64,000 nt of DNA from Bryum argenteum (lineage: Eukaryota > Streptophyta > Bryopsida > Bryales > Bryaceae). The notes beneath the pieces were generated by a model, which was not told the origin of the DNA, searched no databases, and saw only the letters and a program-made list of their open reading frames with translations. The stretch is taken from positions 41,684,420 to 41,748,419 of the forward strand of contig CM073321.1 of the NCBI GenBank assembly GCA_037043015.1, given 5' to 3'. Of the stretch, positions 11,063 to 22,700 are shown in pieces (the stretch's first letter is position 1; each line of letters starts with the position of its first letter). The translations under genes and the position numbers were made by a program.

Positions 11063-12403
11063 GCATTTGCGGCTGCTATGGTGAAGAGGTTCACCAGCAT
11101 CAACAATAATCCGAAGGACAAGATCGTCAGACCGTCCGACCTTCGCAACGAGCTCCTCGTCATCACATCTCCGGACGACGTCTACGAGTTGTGGAAGAGG
11201 TTCATCACAGACTACAGTCTTGGAGAGTTGATCGACGCCGACACCGAGCTCCCATTCAATCAGGCGAAAGATTGGGAAACTGCCTCAAAGAAGTTCACCT
11301 TGAACAGGGAGTTCTTCAAGGGAATGGGGCAGTTAGACGCGGAGAACCTCGAGGTGTTGGAGCAGCACTTGCTGAACAAGACTCCGGATCGAACGTTGCC
11401 CTACCCGAAGGTGGCCGTGAGGAAGCCTGCGAAGAAATACTTCCAGTGTATGAGTGCGAAGCAGTGGGTCGAGAATCGGAAGAGGAAGAACACTGTCGTG
11501 AGGGAATTGCACAACCTCAAGCCCTCACTCGGTTTGTTCGACTCCGAGTGGCACTTCGACGTCGACAATTGGAGGAAATTTAAGGTGGAATACAATCTGA
11601 CTCGTCAGACTATGTCCATGCTTCTCTCGGTCCCGGGCGACTCGTTCTTCACCCTCTACCGCCAAAAGCAGACGAACAATAGGAGTGCAGCAGAGATTTC
11701 AGAATATGCAGCCGAGTTCTTCAAGAAGTTCCTCGATGTCAAAGGGATGTTTGAACCTCCTGCACCGATTGTTTACACTCGGCTCTTTTACTCTTCCGAA
11801 TTCAAATTCGGGATTTGGGACAGTTACTACGCCTGGAACCAATCTAGCAAGTGTGATATAGGCTTGATTGATTTGCGAGCTGTCCCAGGGAGTGGAAGTA
11901 GAGTGGACAACACGGAGAGTCCATACTTCCAAGAATTCCTTGATGTGTGGGCAGACACCGTGACCAATCCTCACATCAAGAATCCCGAGGTTTGGATGTT
12001 CATCACCTCCAACGTCGACCGTCACTGCCAGGCAGTGGTTTACGTCGACAAGAAGTTGAAGGACGAGTACTCTTGCAAGGCAGCCAACTACATGCCGGCC
12101 AGCAACGAGCGTTTCAACGGCATTTCAGAGGGAAAAGCTTCAGAGAAGCACTTGCTCCCCCTCCTCTTCCTTGTCAAGAAAAGCAGCCATGCTCAGAGTG
12201 TGTTGGATGCGATACCCTCTGTATTCTACGCTCCAGAGTTGCCCCTCTACTCGAAGCCCGGCCCGTACAGAGAACACGACCTAAGTCTCAGTGACACCGA
12301 GCTGCGATTGGAGTTCTACCGTCGGGTGTTGAAGATGTTCTCATCTCCGGGAGGGAAGTTTTTATCGATTATGGGTGGCACAAAGCCACTGTTGGCTGGA
12401 ATT
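11063..12403 (+). CDS. Locus A, DNA-methyltransferase-like domain (probably inactive)
   Basis: An open 447-codon exon from a TGCAG acceptor to a GTAAGT donor. It begins with a segment shared with B and C (INNNPKDK...LRNELLVIT, compared with NINPNKTGK...LKHEIQMIT in C). At about 11850 KCDIGLIDLRAVPG sits where beta-class N4/N6 methyltransferases have motif IV (DLIxxDPPY); the catalytic PP[YFW] is replaced by RAV. Near the end LEFYRRVLKMFSSPGG followed by LSIMGGTKPLLAG (about 12310-12400) matches motif I (VLDxFxGSGTTxxAA). The order IV then I is the permuted beta-class order. The next exon starts with AETYVVISKTEKEAY, comparable to the strand after motif I. The fold assignment is inference from motif order and from the clearer locus D. 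Confidence 0.55.
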
Positions 12404-12447
12404 GTAAGTACCTCGCACCATTTTCTCAATTGGAACTGCTTATGCTC

Positions 12448-12640
12448 GTTTAGCTCGACTCGAGCTAAACACTCTCATGCATGTTTAGCTCGATTCGAGC
12501 TAAACGGTCTCCTGCTTGTTTAGCTCGATTCGAGCTAAACGGTCTCATGCTCGTTTAGCTCAAGTCGAGCTAAACGGTCTCATGCTTGAATCTCTTCAAT
12601 TTGTATTTTGTCCATGGCCTTTTAGCTCGAGTCGAGCTAA
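12448..12640. repeat. Locus-A palindromes, five copies in one intron
   Basis: Copies at 12448-12470, 12483-12505, 12518-12540, 12553-12575 and 12621-12640, the first four spaced exactly 35 bp. Arms are constant while the central 1-3 bases vary (GACT, GATT, AAGT). Spacers share ggtctcatgc, so local tandem duplication is part of the history. The intron runs 12404-12692. Confidence 0.95.
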
Positions 12641-12692
12641 TTCTTCCTAGTCTTCTTATAAGTTTCGTCTCCTTCTAAAACAAATGTGCCAG

Positions 12693-14733
12693 GCTGAGAC
12701 ATATGTTGTTATCAGCAAGACCGAGAAGGAGGCTTATACAAATGCTGCGACAGACTACCAACATCTGGACTACAATGATATCAACGTCGCAGCATACGTA
12801 AATCCGGAAGCTAATCGCGGTCCCAAGCCTTCTGCTGAAGGGTCGGGGAAGGGAAAGAAGAGGAAGTCGAAGAAGAAGTCCACCCAGCCTGTAAGCAACG
12901 ACTCATCTGCTTCTGAGCACGAGCGTGAAGATAAAGGTGGTCCTTCTTCTCCGGCGGGGATGACTTCCCCCTTGGATTCAGCTGTTCCTCTCGTGTCTCT
13001 TCCCGCAATTGACTGGGCTGCGGTGGCAATTCCGTCCAATACTGCTCGTGCTCCCCCTCGTGGTCATGGTACTGCTCGTGCTCCCCTTCAGGGTCGTGGA
13101 AGCGGTCGAGCTCGGTCTTCTGCGTCTCATGGCCGCGGTACAGCGCGCGCCCTTCCGCGCAAATCTACCAAGCGTTCTTCTTCTTAGGCGCGAGATGGAG
13201 AGGCTTCTCGGTCCAGAAGCGCTACTGTGCCTCAAGCACAGACGGCGCTCGAAGCCAACTATGGCGCCTGCGATGTCGTCGGGGACATTGAAAGCTCCCC
13301 CCTCCAGCGCTTGCGTCGTGGTCGACCATCAGAGGAGGATTTAGCTCGAGTCGAGCTAAACCAGCAGTCTCCAGGGGTCGTCGATATTGGGGCCGCTGGG
13401 ACTCCGGTTCAGCACAGTGTTCCACCCCCGGGGTTTCGGAGGGAGGTTCGTTCAAAGAACTCGAACGATCGCATCTACCGGGATCTCTTTGGCCAAGACG
13501 ATGTAGAACCTGGGCAAGAGCGTGTGCCACGGGATGCATCATCATCCGACAGCTCTGACTCGTCAGACAATGACGATGTTGAGGGTTCGAGCGATGGCGA
13601 CGGGGACGACGATGACCAAGCTGATGATGCTGATCTCGCGGCCATGACCTTAGTCGACAAGGTGGCTCCTGATCCATCCCAGGAGGAGACTACTTTGGCG
13701 CCTCCTCCCCAAGGCCCGTAGAGCGCACCCAAGAGGCAGATTGAGAAGGGGAAGTACGAAAAATGGTTCGTGAAAGGTGTTTGGAAGCCCGAGGACGAGC
13801 CGGAGGATACTATAGAAATCCGGTAGTACGACTTCTCGGAGGAGCCTAGTTCTCCAAAGCCTTTGAGGGCTGAGGATGATCCTCTTCTCCCTGTCGTGCC
13901 TCTGCTCAGGGAAGAAGGAGAGCCTTCACAACCAACAATTAAACTGGAAGCTGTCGCCCCCATGCTCACGAAGGATCAGAAGCGAGCACAGAAGCGGCAA
14001 GAGAAGGAGGCGCTGAAGGCTCGCAAGGCAGAGGAAGAAGCGGAGAGAGAGAGGCAAAGGTTAGCAGACATCGCAGCTGCGAATGCTCGAGTTGACAGAT
14101 TGGAGTCCACATTCCTGAGCTCTCAGTCCGAAACCCGCATGGCACTAGGCAAGATGGAGCAGATGTTTCGATCATTCGGAAATATCTTATCCCAACTGCC
14201 TAGTTATCCTAAACCCGTTGCCTCCATCAACCCCGATCAACCACGCCTCAGCATCCGTAACGCGAGTCCACCAGCCATCGTCGCGCCTCCACAACCTCCC
14301 ATCGTCGCGCCTTTACATCCTCCTATTGTTGCTGAACCGGAGATCGCACCACGCCCCATACCCCTCGAGATTTTGGAGAAGCCGGCGAAAGAGGATGAAG
14401 TCCCGATCGAGGCAGCGCCGACGCCGATCCATCACACCTCTGCTGTCGCATTGGGGGAGCATGCAGAAGTTGCTCCTACCCATGACTCTCCCGTGTCTGC
14501 TACCAAAGTTCCTCCTATCCATGCCTCTCCCGTGGCTGCAACTGAGACGGCTATAACTTCACCGGTAAATCCAGAGGTTAGTTACTATCCTTTCCTTCTC
14601 TTTGTCTTTGTGATCGTTGATGGTGATGGCAGTTGCTCTGCTATTCCCTCATGTCTTCAAGTTTTCACAGTTAGTAATCTTAAAGCCGGCGCTCCTTGTT
14701 TAACAGGAGTCCAGCACCGATGGCGGCGAGTAG
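12693..14733 (+). pseudogene. Locus A, C-terminal disordered tail and coiled coil
   Basis: Exon 4 (12693-14576) continues the frame after the motif-I intron; exon 5 (14707-14733) encodes ESSTDGGE and stops. The tail runs Lys-rich GKGKKRKSKKKS, Gly/Arg repeats (ARAPPRGHG, 13050-13150), an acidic Ser/Asp stretch (13530-13640), a charged coiled coil (TKDQKRAQKRQEKEALKARK onward, 13966-14110) and a Pro/Ala-rich segment with PPIHASPVAATE-type repeats. Three stop codons interrupt the frame between about 13.18 and 13.83 kb. GTTAGT/TAACAG bound the last intron; an alternative donor GTAAAT lies at 14564. The tail of locus C has a comparable design. Confidence 0.5.
13340..13360. repeat. Locus-A palindrome inside the coding tail
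   Basis: TTTAGCTCGA and TCGAGCTAAA within the open frame, translated as DLARVELN. The palindrome is therefore tolerated in coding DNA. Confidence 0.9.
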
Positions 14734-14822
14734 GTCGACGAGTAGTCTCCAAATTATTGGATGTTGTTTCGCTTTTTGTACATAGTACAATTATAATCGT
14801 TGTACTTATTGAAACATCATTC

Positions 14823-14828
14823 AATAAA
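14823..14828 (+). terminator. Candidate poly(A) signal of locus A
   Basis: AATAAA about 90 bp after the last stop of locus A, in a T-rich 3' context (ttgttgtactt, tgtacatag). Confidence 0.4.
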
Positions 14829-14841
14829 ATTGAGACTCTTT

Positions 14842-15940
14842 TATTTCACATCACTTTTTGTCTTCAGTGAGTCTGCGTCCTTCTCATCACAAGGCCCTAA
14901 ACTTCGTCCTTTTCTAGCAGGCCCCCCTTCTGAATACCTTGTTCCGTCCGATTGCTTCAACATCCCCCGCCAACCACCTCATGTTACCTCTGGGTGTGGC
15001 GGTTCAGTACCCAATCAGTGTTGGCAGTTCTTTGCATACTTCAGCATTTTGCATGGTACACACCCTCTTGTTCTAATACCATTTGCCATTGTTACGTGTT
15101 CCCTCGCTGCAGGCAGGACCGTCCAAACATCCCAAACAGCGTATCTCGCCCGAGCTACCCATTACGCATATCTCCCGCAGTCTTTTACGGTCCAAGCCCA
15201 AGTGGTTGAATGTGATGTTGGAGTTGGACGGGGTTCTATGTTCGATGGCCTCTGTGTCTACCCCAACGCCTGTAGAGTGCCTGTCTTTTCCGGATCCCAA
15301 TAATCCTTCGGTGTTTTCCTCCACCATTCCATTCTTAGTTGCCGGCAGGGTCATCTACTGTCGTCCCGGGTTGACCGGGTTTCTTCGCTTACTAAATTTG
15401 TTTTGCCACATCCACGTCTGGAGTACCCTAGAGCCTAAGGTTGTCCATGGACTCTGCTGCTTTTTGTTCTCGAAGTCAGACGCTGTCCCTGGACTTGTCT
15501 TGGCTTCCAACCAATGCGATAATCTGTTGTTGAAGAATTACGCATTCGCCAAGTACTCCGGCACGACAAATCCCATCCTCTTAAAATATCCTCGACGGCG
15601 GTTGTATCCTAGGAAGGGTGCCAATTTCAATGACGATAACTTGCTCATTGTCGATTCCAAGCATGAGACTTGCATTGCGGTTCCCACAAAGAACACACTT
15701 TTCACTGTTCCGTGGAACCATTCCTGTCCGGAGGATCCAAAGTCCGACTTATTGAAGAGGATAGGCGAGATATGTCTTTCCGTGCATTTGAACGGTCCTG
15801 AGAATTTTGCCGAGACTATGCGCCATCGTAGACCCACGCATAATGAACTGTCGAAGGACTCAGAGTTGTATATGCTCTTGAGCCGTAATCTTCCATATTT
15901 GTGGAATCAGGACCGAATCAATGGGAAGAATTTGCCTTAA
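14842..15940 (+). CDS. FCP1/NIF-like HAD phosphatase-like protein
   Basis: The main exon (from the TGCAG acceptor at 15113 to the stop at 15940) encodes KPKWLNVMLELDGVLCSM, the place of the HAD motif I (DxDGTL), with the nucleophile Asp replaced by Glu. GRVIYCRPGLTGFLRLLNLFCH then VWST matches the RPxLxxFLxxxxxxFxxxVWT block of FCP1/NLI-interacting-factor phosphatases, and NLLIVDSKHETC the NTLLIDDS block. A likely upstream exon (14842-15058) reads SASFSSQGPKLRP through FFAYFSILHG and ends before GTACAC. If the Asp-to-Glu change is real the protein may not be an active phosphatase. It follows locus A on the same strand, 0.1 kb downstream; a functional link is only suggested by proximity. The start codon is not certain. 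Confidence 0.6.
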
Positions 15941-15997
15941 ATTCTTTCATCAGTGGTATTATTCTGGTTTTTACCCTAGAGAGCTTATGTTTACCGG

Positions 15998-16765
15998 TTG
16001 CTTAGATGGAGATATATTGTAGATCGATTGGTGAATCCACCCTCGACATACATGATTAAATGCGTTCTTATATTGTGTACCTTTTTCATTGCACTTAGTG
16101 TCTTGGACTCACTTGCTAAAATGGCTGTGTTTATGAACCAGGTTGCTGCTGTTGGACGTCAGCTCTCTCCACATCCATCATGTACTTTGCAAGCAAATCT
16201 TGTAATTGGTCCTTCGACGGTTTTTGAGGCTTCCATTACAAATGACGACTCCAGAACTTTCTCAGAACGAATGCGGGGACGGCTAATCTACTTTGCTCCG
16301 GACGATGCGTCGGCTGTAGACTACACGAAGGAGGACATGGATAATGACGATGATGGTGTAGTAGACAGTCCCCCATTTGAGATTCAACCAATTATTGCAA
16401 CCGGCAATGATCGAATCGGTGTGATGACCTCGGTTGCAGCGGCACCCCAATGTGAAGCTGTATTACGCAACCCCGTCGTCGACGCCCGTGCCTATTTAGC
16501 TCGATTCGAGCTAAATAGTTCCTTGCCAAATACTGTGGCTCATTGCTCCTTATCTCTTGGGGCAAACACTCGCGTTCATCCAACACGATTTTCGTCTGAG
16601 ACTCACCGTCTATTACGGAGATGTGCACCGAAGCGTCGTAGAAGTGGTGGGCTTATGGAGATGGACGAACCTGCCTTCTCTAAATACACACGTAGTGAGG
16701 ACCCTGTATTCACTAAGAAAGATTCTTGTGGTGATACCTCCTCTCCGCCACGTCGTAATTGGTAG
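15998..16765 (+). CDS. Unrecognised acidic/basic protein exon carrying the locus-A palindrome
   Basis: An open frame to a stop at 16765. A TGAACCAG|GTTGCTG acceptor-like site at about 16140 suggests the true exon starts there, with the hydrophobic N-terminal reading being intronic. The product has an acidic stretch (KEDMDNDDDGVVD), then RRCAPKRRRSGG, and ends SPPRRNW. It contains a locus-A palindrome translated as YLARFELNSS. I do not recognise a domain. Same strand and shared palindrome suggest it belongs to the locus-A unit, possibly as a final exon of the FCP1-like gene. Confidence 0.4.
   Translation: MLRWRYIVDRLVNPPSTYMIKCVLILCTFFIALSVLDSLAKMAVFMNQVAAVGRQLSPHPSCTLQANLVIGPSTVFEASITNDDSRTFSERMRGRLIYFAPDDASAVDYTKEDMDNDDDGVVDSPPFEIQPIIATGNDRIGVMTSVAAAPQCEAVLRNPVVDARAYLARFELNSSLPNTVAHCSLSLGANTRVHPTRFSSETHRLLRRCAPKRRRSGGLMEMDEPAFSKYTRSEDPVFTKKDSCGDTSSPPRRNW
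16492..16518. repeat. Locus-A palindrome, rightmost copy
   Basis: CTATTTAGCTCGA and its exact mirror, 27 bp, inside an open frame 1.8 kb beyond the end of the methyltransferase-like gene. It marks the right limit of the private-palindrome territory. Confidence 0.9.
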
Positions 16766-17053
16766 ATAATAGAATGCCTACCTGTTGGAGGTCTACAATT
16801 ACACCAATAAATTGTATTTGTGCTTTCATATCAATAAATTTTTCTCTTGGGGGAGCATATTTCTTAGCTTGCATTATGAAATATTTTCTATTACTGTCTT
16901 TTATATTGAGAAAATTCATCATTATCAGTAAAAACTTGGTGATTTGGTAACTAATCAGGTCAGAATCGATCTAAATGGAAGTCTCCCTAATTACCAAAAT
17001 CAGTATATATTCCCATTATAACAAATTACGTGTTATACGGAAGAATGGCCGGG

Positions 17054-19710
17054 GACAGAGCTTCGCGTACCCGGAGTAAAATCATCCAAGCTGGCTTTCT
17101 AATGGCGGAGGATGCCCGGGCGCAGTTGGTGCAAGACCTTACTCGGATGGGGTGCGCGGGATTGTACTGGGTGCCCTGGAACGTGGAGGGGCAGCAGGGC
17201 CTCCGGTCCTGTTGAGACCTTCTCCGGACTCTGGATTGCTGGTGGGGCTGGCTCCTCCATTGCCACCGGGTCGGTGGGTTCCTCCTCCTCTTCCAGGGCA
17301 ACCACGGTTGCTTCGGGGTTGGCCCGGATAGGAGTATTCTCCACTACCTCAAGTAGGTGCCTCTCCTGGAAAGGCCCTAGACATCTCCCTAATGAGGGTC
17401 CTCATCTCCTGGAAAGCCACTCCATCCGCTCCGTGGCCTTCTTCATGTAAGCGGCCATCCGAGTTGGGAGGTCCGACCCGGATGCCTAGAATTGGGCGTC
17501 AAAAAGCTGAGCCTTGAGCTGGGCCACTCCGGGTGCGTACATGAACTTCCTGAGCCCGAAAAGGTGCTGCCAAGCATACCCTTGCTGTTTGGACAGCTCC
17601 TCTTCCAACTGCTTCTTCTCCCTGTCCTGTCGTAGGATGATGAGGGACCCTTTGTTGACGCTGGTCCGGGCCTCTGCAGCATCTCGGACTAACTCCCGAA
17701 TCATGTACGGGTACCGCTCAATCTGGTTGGTCCGGAGTGCTACCGCTATCCCCTGCAGTGCCTTGTACATTTGAAGGTGCTGCTTCTTCTTCCTGTCCTG
17801 TCGTAGGATGATGAGGAACCCTTTGCTGACGCTGGTCCGGGCCTTTGCAGCATCCCGGACTAACTCCCGAATCATGTCCGGGTACCGCTCAATCTGGTTG
17901 GTCCGGAGTGCTACCGCTATCCTCTGCAGTGCCTTGTACATTTGAAGGTGCTCTTGCGTACACAACTGTAAGGCATGGGCGATGGGCTGCAGGGGATCGT
18001 CCTCCGTAATCCGGAATGGAGGTACGGGGAGGCTCGGATCATACTCCGGCCTCCTGGGGGTGAAGTCATCGCACCCTGGCAACCAGGTTGCGGTGGATGG
18101 AGCCACATTTCCCTGTTCCCGGGTAGTGTGGACGGGGGGAATGGTTGCCGGTCGCATCCTCATCCTCCGACTCCGAGGTCTCCTCCATAACCTTCTTCCC
18201 CTTTCTCCTCGTGGCCCCCTCCCCGGACGATGTAGTCCGCTGTATCGCCGGAATTGTCCTGGCAGCCGACTCAAGGGGTCCGGCCCGGACAACCGGAGAA
18301 GCCGCAGGGGGTGGTGAAGTGTCCTCCCTGGGCTTGGTGAGCTTTCTCCGGACTCGGGGTCAAGGACTTTCGGAGGAGACGTCTACCTTCTTCTTCTTCG
18401 TGTATTTCGGCTCTCCCCACTCCATTCCTCCCGCAGCTGTAGGTTGTCCTGGGCCCTCAGCCGGACTATCTGTCAGGAGAAGGACTTCAATGGGGATTTC
18501 CCCAATCTGCACCTCCCTTGTCGAGGTCCGCACTTCCGGGGTAGGGTGAGCTGGTTGCGGAGCTCCCTTCGCCTCGGCATCTCCTGGCTGCTGCGCGGCC
18601 TCTACCTCTTGTCCTCCTCGCAAAGAGGAGGAGTTGGTTCTTCCCAGAATCGAAGGGCTCGCCCTGACTTCCTCCGGCGTACGACAGGGAGCTCCTCTCC
18701 GTCACTATCATTCCCCTGTACAGGCTGCAGGGGTGGTGGGGAGGCAATTACCGGAGCTGGAGGGGTCGCCATGGCTACCAAAGAGCCTTCTCCTACTCTG
18801 GGCAAGGTCGGGCTTTGATGGCTAGGCCCGGGTGCAGCTACACTCCGGGTTGCCATCCTGTCGGTGGTGGCTGGAGGGGGTGGAATGCCTCCCTCCGCCA
18901 TTGGTAGCGGAGCGGCTTCCCTCTACCTTCGAATGGCTGCTCCCCCTGCACCGGGTCCTGGTGCTCCATCATCTCCTGGTCCGTGTGCACCTGGTCCTGT
19001 CCTTCGGGGTCCCTGCTTAACGAGGCCCAGCGGTCCTGATGGTGCTGGTGGTGGAGGCGGAAGGAGTGCCCCTACTCCGGGGGCAGTCACCCTGGAGAGG
19101 AGCCTGGCAACAGCGGGGACTCCCACCTCGAGGATCTCTTCTCCGGGAAACATGTCCCTCCTTCCCTCTATGAGCATCTGGAGGAGCGTGATCTCCCCTG
19201 GGTTGAGGCACTCGTAGTGTGCGTACAAGTGGCAACCCTTCGCGCTGAATGAATGGCGCCAAGGGGCAACCCTTCGCGCTGGTGGTCTTCTTTGAAGCCC
19301 GGATGATCACCTCCTCGAGGATATGTCCCCATCTAATTCGCTTCCGGCCTAGGTAGGACTCTATGATTGCCTTCAGGAGCCTGTTCGAGACGAACTAGGG
19401 CTTCTCCGGGCTGAGGATCGGGGCCAAGAACCTGAGCAAACGCCGCTCCCGAGCATTCAAGCAATCCTCCACTCGGTACCTGTCTTGCTCATGCGCTGGG
19501 TTGTGGAACATTCCACCGAGGGAGGGATCATCGATCCCGCACCTCTATGTATCCGGTGGAGGAATCCAGGAAGCCGTACGTCGCCCTCTAGCATGCCTCC
19601 TACCAAAAATGCGGCTTGGCTCGGACATGGTTGTCTGCGAAAGTCGGTGGATCCTGTCCGGACACGGCCTCCTCGATGATCCCCGCGTCCTCCACGTTCC
19701 AGGGCACCCT
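17054..19710 (-). other. Unrecognised coding block G (minus strand), split by a CACTA element
   Basis: Minus-strand frames give GRKRIRWGHILEEVIIRASK and RYRVEDCLNARERRLLRFL near 19.3-19.5 kb, then a Pro/Gly-rich middle (18.6-19.0 kb), and a helical C-terminal part (17486-18292). That part holds a tandem duplication of about 57 residues (HLQMYKALQRIAVALRTNQI and its copy HLQMYKALQGIAVALRTNQI). The frame is interrupted in several places. Its N-terminal part continues at 23463-23577 beyond the CACTA insertion. The plus-strand stretch 17054-17190 is an inverted copy of that N-terminal part. I do not recognise the family; a gag-like or transposon-encoded protein is possible. Confidence 0.4.
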
Positions 19711-22700
19711 CACTATAAGAAAACCCTGTTTTTTGTAATGTCTTGTGTAATGTCTAATGTATTTTGTGATGTCTTACTATCTTAAAAGATGTCTTCGAAG
19801 ACGAGAGGATGTCTGTACGTCTAACGGGCACATTTTGGATTGGGGGGGCATGAAGACATCACCAAACAAAAAGATGTTGGTGAAGACATGGATGTCTTTG
19901 AAGACATCTTGATAGACATCAAACTGCCACGTTGGCAAGGGATTTTGGACCAGCAAGGTCAAAACGACCAAAATTTACTGGTGGATAGGGTAAAAAGCAT
20001 TTCTGATGTTAAAAGAGTAGGTGAATGGGCAGCGGTTTTCAAAAGTAGAAAAAAAAAACACCACACTTTAGTTTTTAGTATTTTTTTTTTTTTTTTTTTT
20101 TTGGCTAAATCATTATGTGACGTGGCAATACTGAAAATACTAATTTCACGCTCTTCTCACTATTTTTTTATTGGTCTATTTTTTAAAATAAATATTAAAA
20201 TATATAATTATATTTCAATAAAAAATATATTTTGTAAATTTTTATTATATTCAAATAAATTAGAATATTATAATTCTGTAAATTTTTTATGATTTAAAAA
20301 TATTTAAATATTTAAAAAATATTATATATAAAATATAATATCTATAAGATAACAATGGTGCCAAAAAAAAAGTAAAAGTAATTTCGTGGATATTTAATCC
20401 TCAAAAAACACGTGGACATAGATTAATAAAGTTCTTTACAGCGCTTTATCTACATGGCAACAAAAACTCCACGTCAGACCAGTTGACAAGTCATTCAACA
20501 TCTAGTCGGATGCCTAACACGATGTCCAACTTACCATAACTACAGTCAGGCATGAATGTCCGCATAGACATCTACTTGGATGTCTATGAAGATGTTTTGC
20601 ACGACATCCTCCTAAACGTCATTTACTAAAAAGCGGCAGTACGAAAGAGTTCTTTTAGAATAATATCAACTTTTTCTCTTACTGCTTGTCCTCCATTGGC
20701 GCGGGTCTCTGATTGGGGTAATCCTCAAATACTTAAAGAAAATATAAAGAGAAAATAAAAACAATAAACAGTGTTTTTTGGCTTACTTCAAGAAGGAATT
20801 AAATATTATTGATTACTTATAGATTAGATTATTATAGTCTAATGGCAAGACTATACATTACTCTATCATTAACAACCAATATTATACAAATTAAAGCAAA
20901 TTTACAAGAAATATGAATTTATGAAAGTAGCTAATTAATACAGTTTAGGAGACAATTCAAGAATAGAATTAGTATTAAGAAAGTTAGTTGGAAAGTTAGT
21001 TAGGGTAGAAATAAAAGGTAGTTGAGAGTTTAAAAGAGAGCCTATTACCATGGAAGACTATAAATAGTGTCATGATTGTAATTCCACACTTTTTCTATCG
21101 ATAAAGATTATTTGATTTGTTGTGGAAGAAACTCTAAGACTTACAATATGTGCTTTGTTGTGGAAAGAACTTTAAAGCATCTGGTATTTGATTTGTTGTG
21201 AGGGAAAACAAAAAACCTTTTATAGTTAATATGTTGTGGTTGAAACCCTGAAGATGTCATCAGATGTTTATGATAATGTCTGCAGGGATGTCTAAGATGA
21301 CGTTCATGAAAATGTTTAACATGATGTCTATGAAGATGTCGAAGATGACATCTATGACAGCATCCAGAACCATTTACAGGGATGATTTTCATTGACTTCA
21401 ATGGATGAACAGAGGCGGCTAGGGTTTGCTGCCGCCGCCATAGTTAGGTCATGAGACCTTTAAGTAGAATTAGAGGCCGCACGAAGCTCATTTTTGCCTT
21501 CATTTTTTCAAAGAGTTAGTGTTTGGAGTGTAGAGGCTAAGGTTTGCTTCTTCATGTGGCTAGGGTTTGTTGCCGCCGCCATAGTTAGGTCATGAGATCT
21601 TCAAATGGAACTACAACAGCTCATTTTTGCCTTAGTTTCTCCAAAGAGTTTGTGTTTAAAGTATAGAGGATTTCGAAATTGTTTCCATTCAGTTTCAGAA
21701 TGATTGTTAACTACAATAAGAGAATAGTATTTGTAGAAATCCAATAGCTCTCAAGAGTAGGTTTCCTTCTTCATGTGGCTAAGATTTGCTACTTAAGAGG
21801 TACTGGATTTCAAAAGCATCTTGTACAAGAAACCCTAGGACTTGTAGAATTTGATTTGTTGTGAAGGAAACCCTAGTACTTGTAGTATTTGATTTGTTGT
21901 AGAAGATGTCTGTGATGATGTCTGCAAGATGTCTTAGAACATGTCTATGAAGATGTCTAAATGTGTTGATGGAATTATGTTTTGGAAGGTGGGACATAAG
22001 GGGTCGGGGCAGCGAACACGATCTGAGGCCGCGAAGCGACATGCGTGCTTGTAGGTGAGTGGAACAGATGTATGTATAGATGTCTATAATGTTGTTTTTA
22101 ATGATTTCTAGAAGGATGTCTGAAGAAATGTCTAAGCAGATGTTTGCAAGAATGTCTAATTGTGTCGATATCTTGAGGTTAGGAAGTAAACCATCTCAAC
22201 CTAGGTAGTGCAATTAAATGAAATTAAATCAGATTTTTTTTACCTTTACAAACCCTTCTTTAAATGCAGTTGATATTGGCTTATTGAATATGTGTAGCGG
22301 CGGGACATGCACATGACCATACGGGTATCGACAGCAAGCGATGGAAGTGGAGGGACTTACGGAGTTCAAATTGTGGGTGCGTAGTATATCGTAGTTGTTG
22401 ACAAACGTATTAGTAAATATTCTAGTTTGTGTTATCTGAGGTTTTAATGACCTAAGCAATATATGTTTGACTCATACTTTTTGATGTGACAATGCTTACA
22501 TTTGATGTTATGTGAGACGTCTGTGGATTACGAATCTGATGACTATATAAACATCTAAAAATGTCATCCTAGATGTCCTTTCATATGCCCAAAAAACATC
22601 AATAGTGACATTGTTGCAAACATCATGTTTAACACAAAACGTTCACATCGATGTCCGAGAGGATGTCGCTACAAACATCCGAGCAAACATCACAAACTTA

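Noticed and set aside
12448-12640. Palindromes as transcription terminators
   Set aside because: They lie in introns and exons of a spliced plant gene and lack a following U tract; hairpin terminators of bacterial type do not apply.
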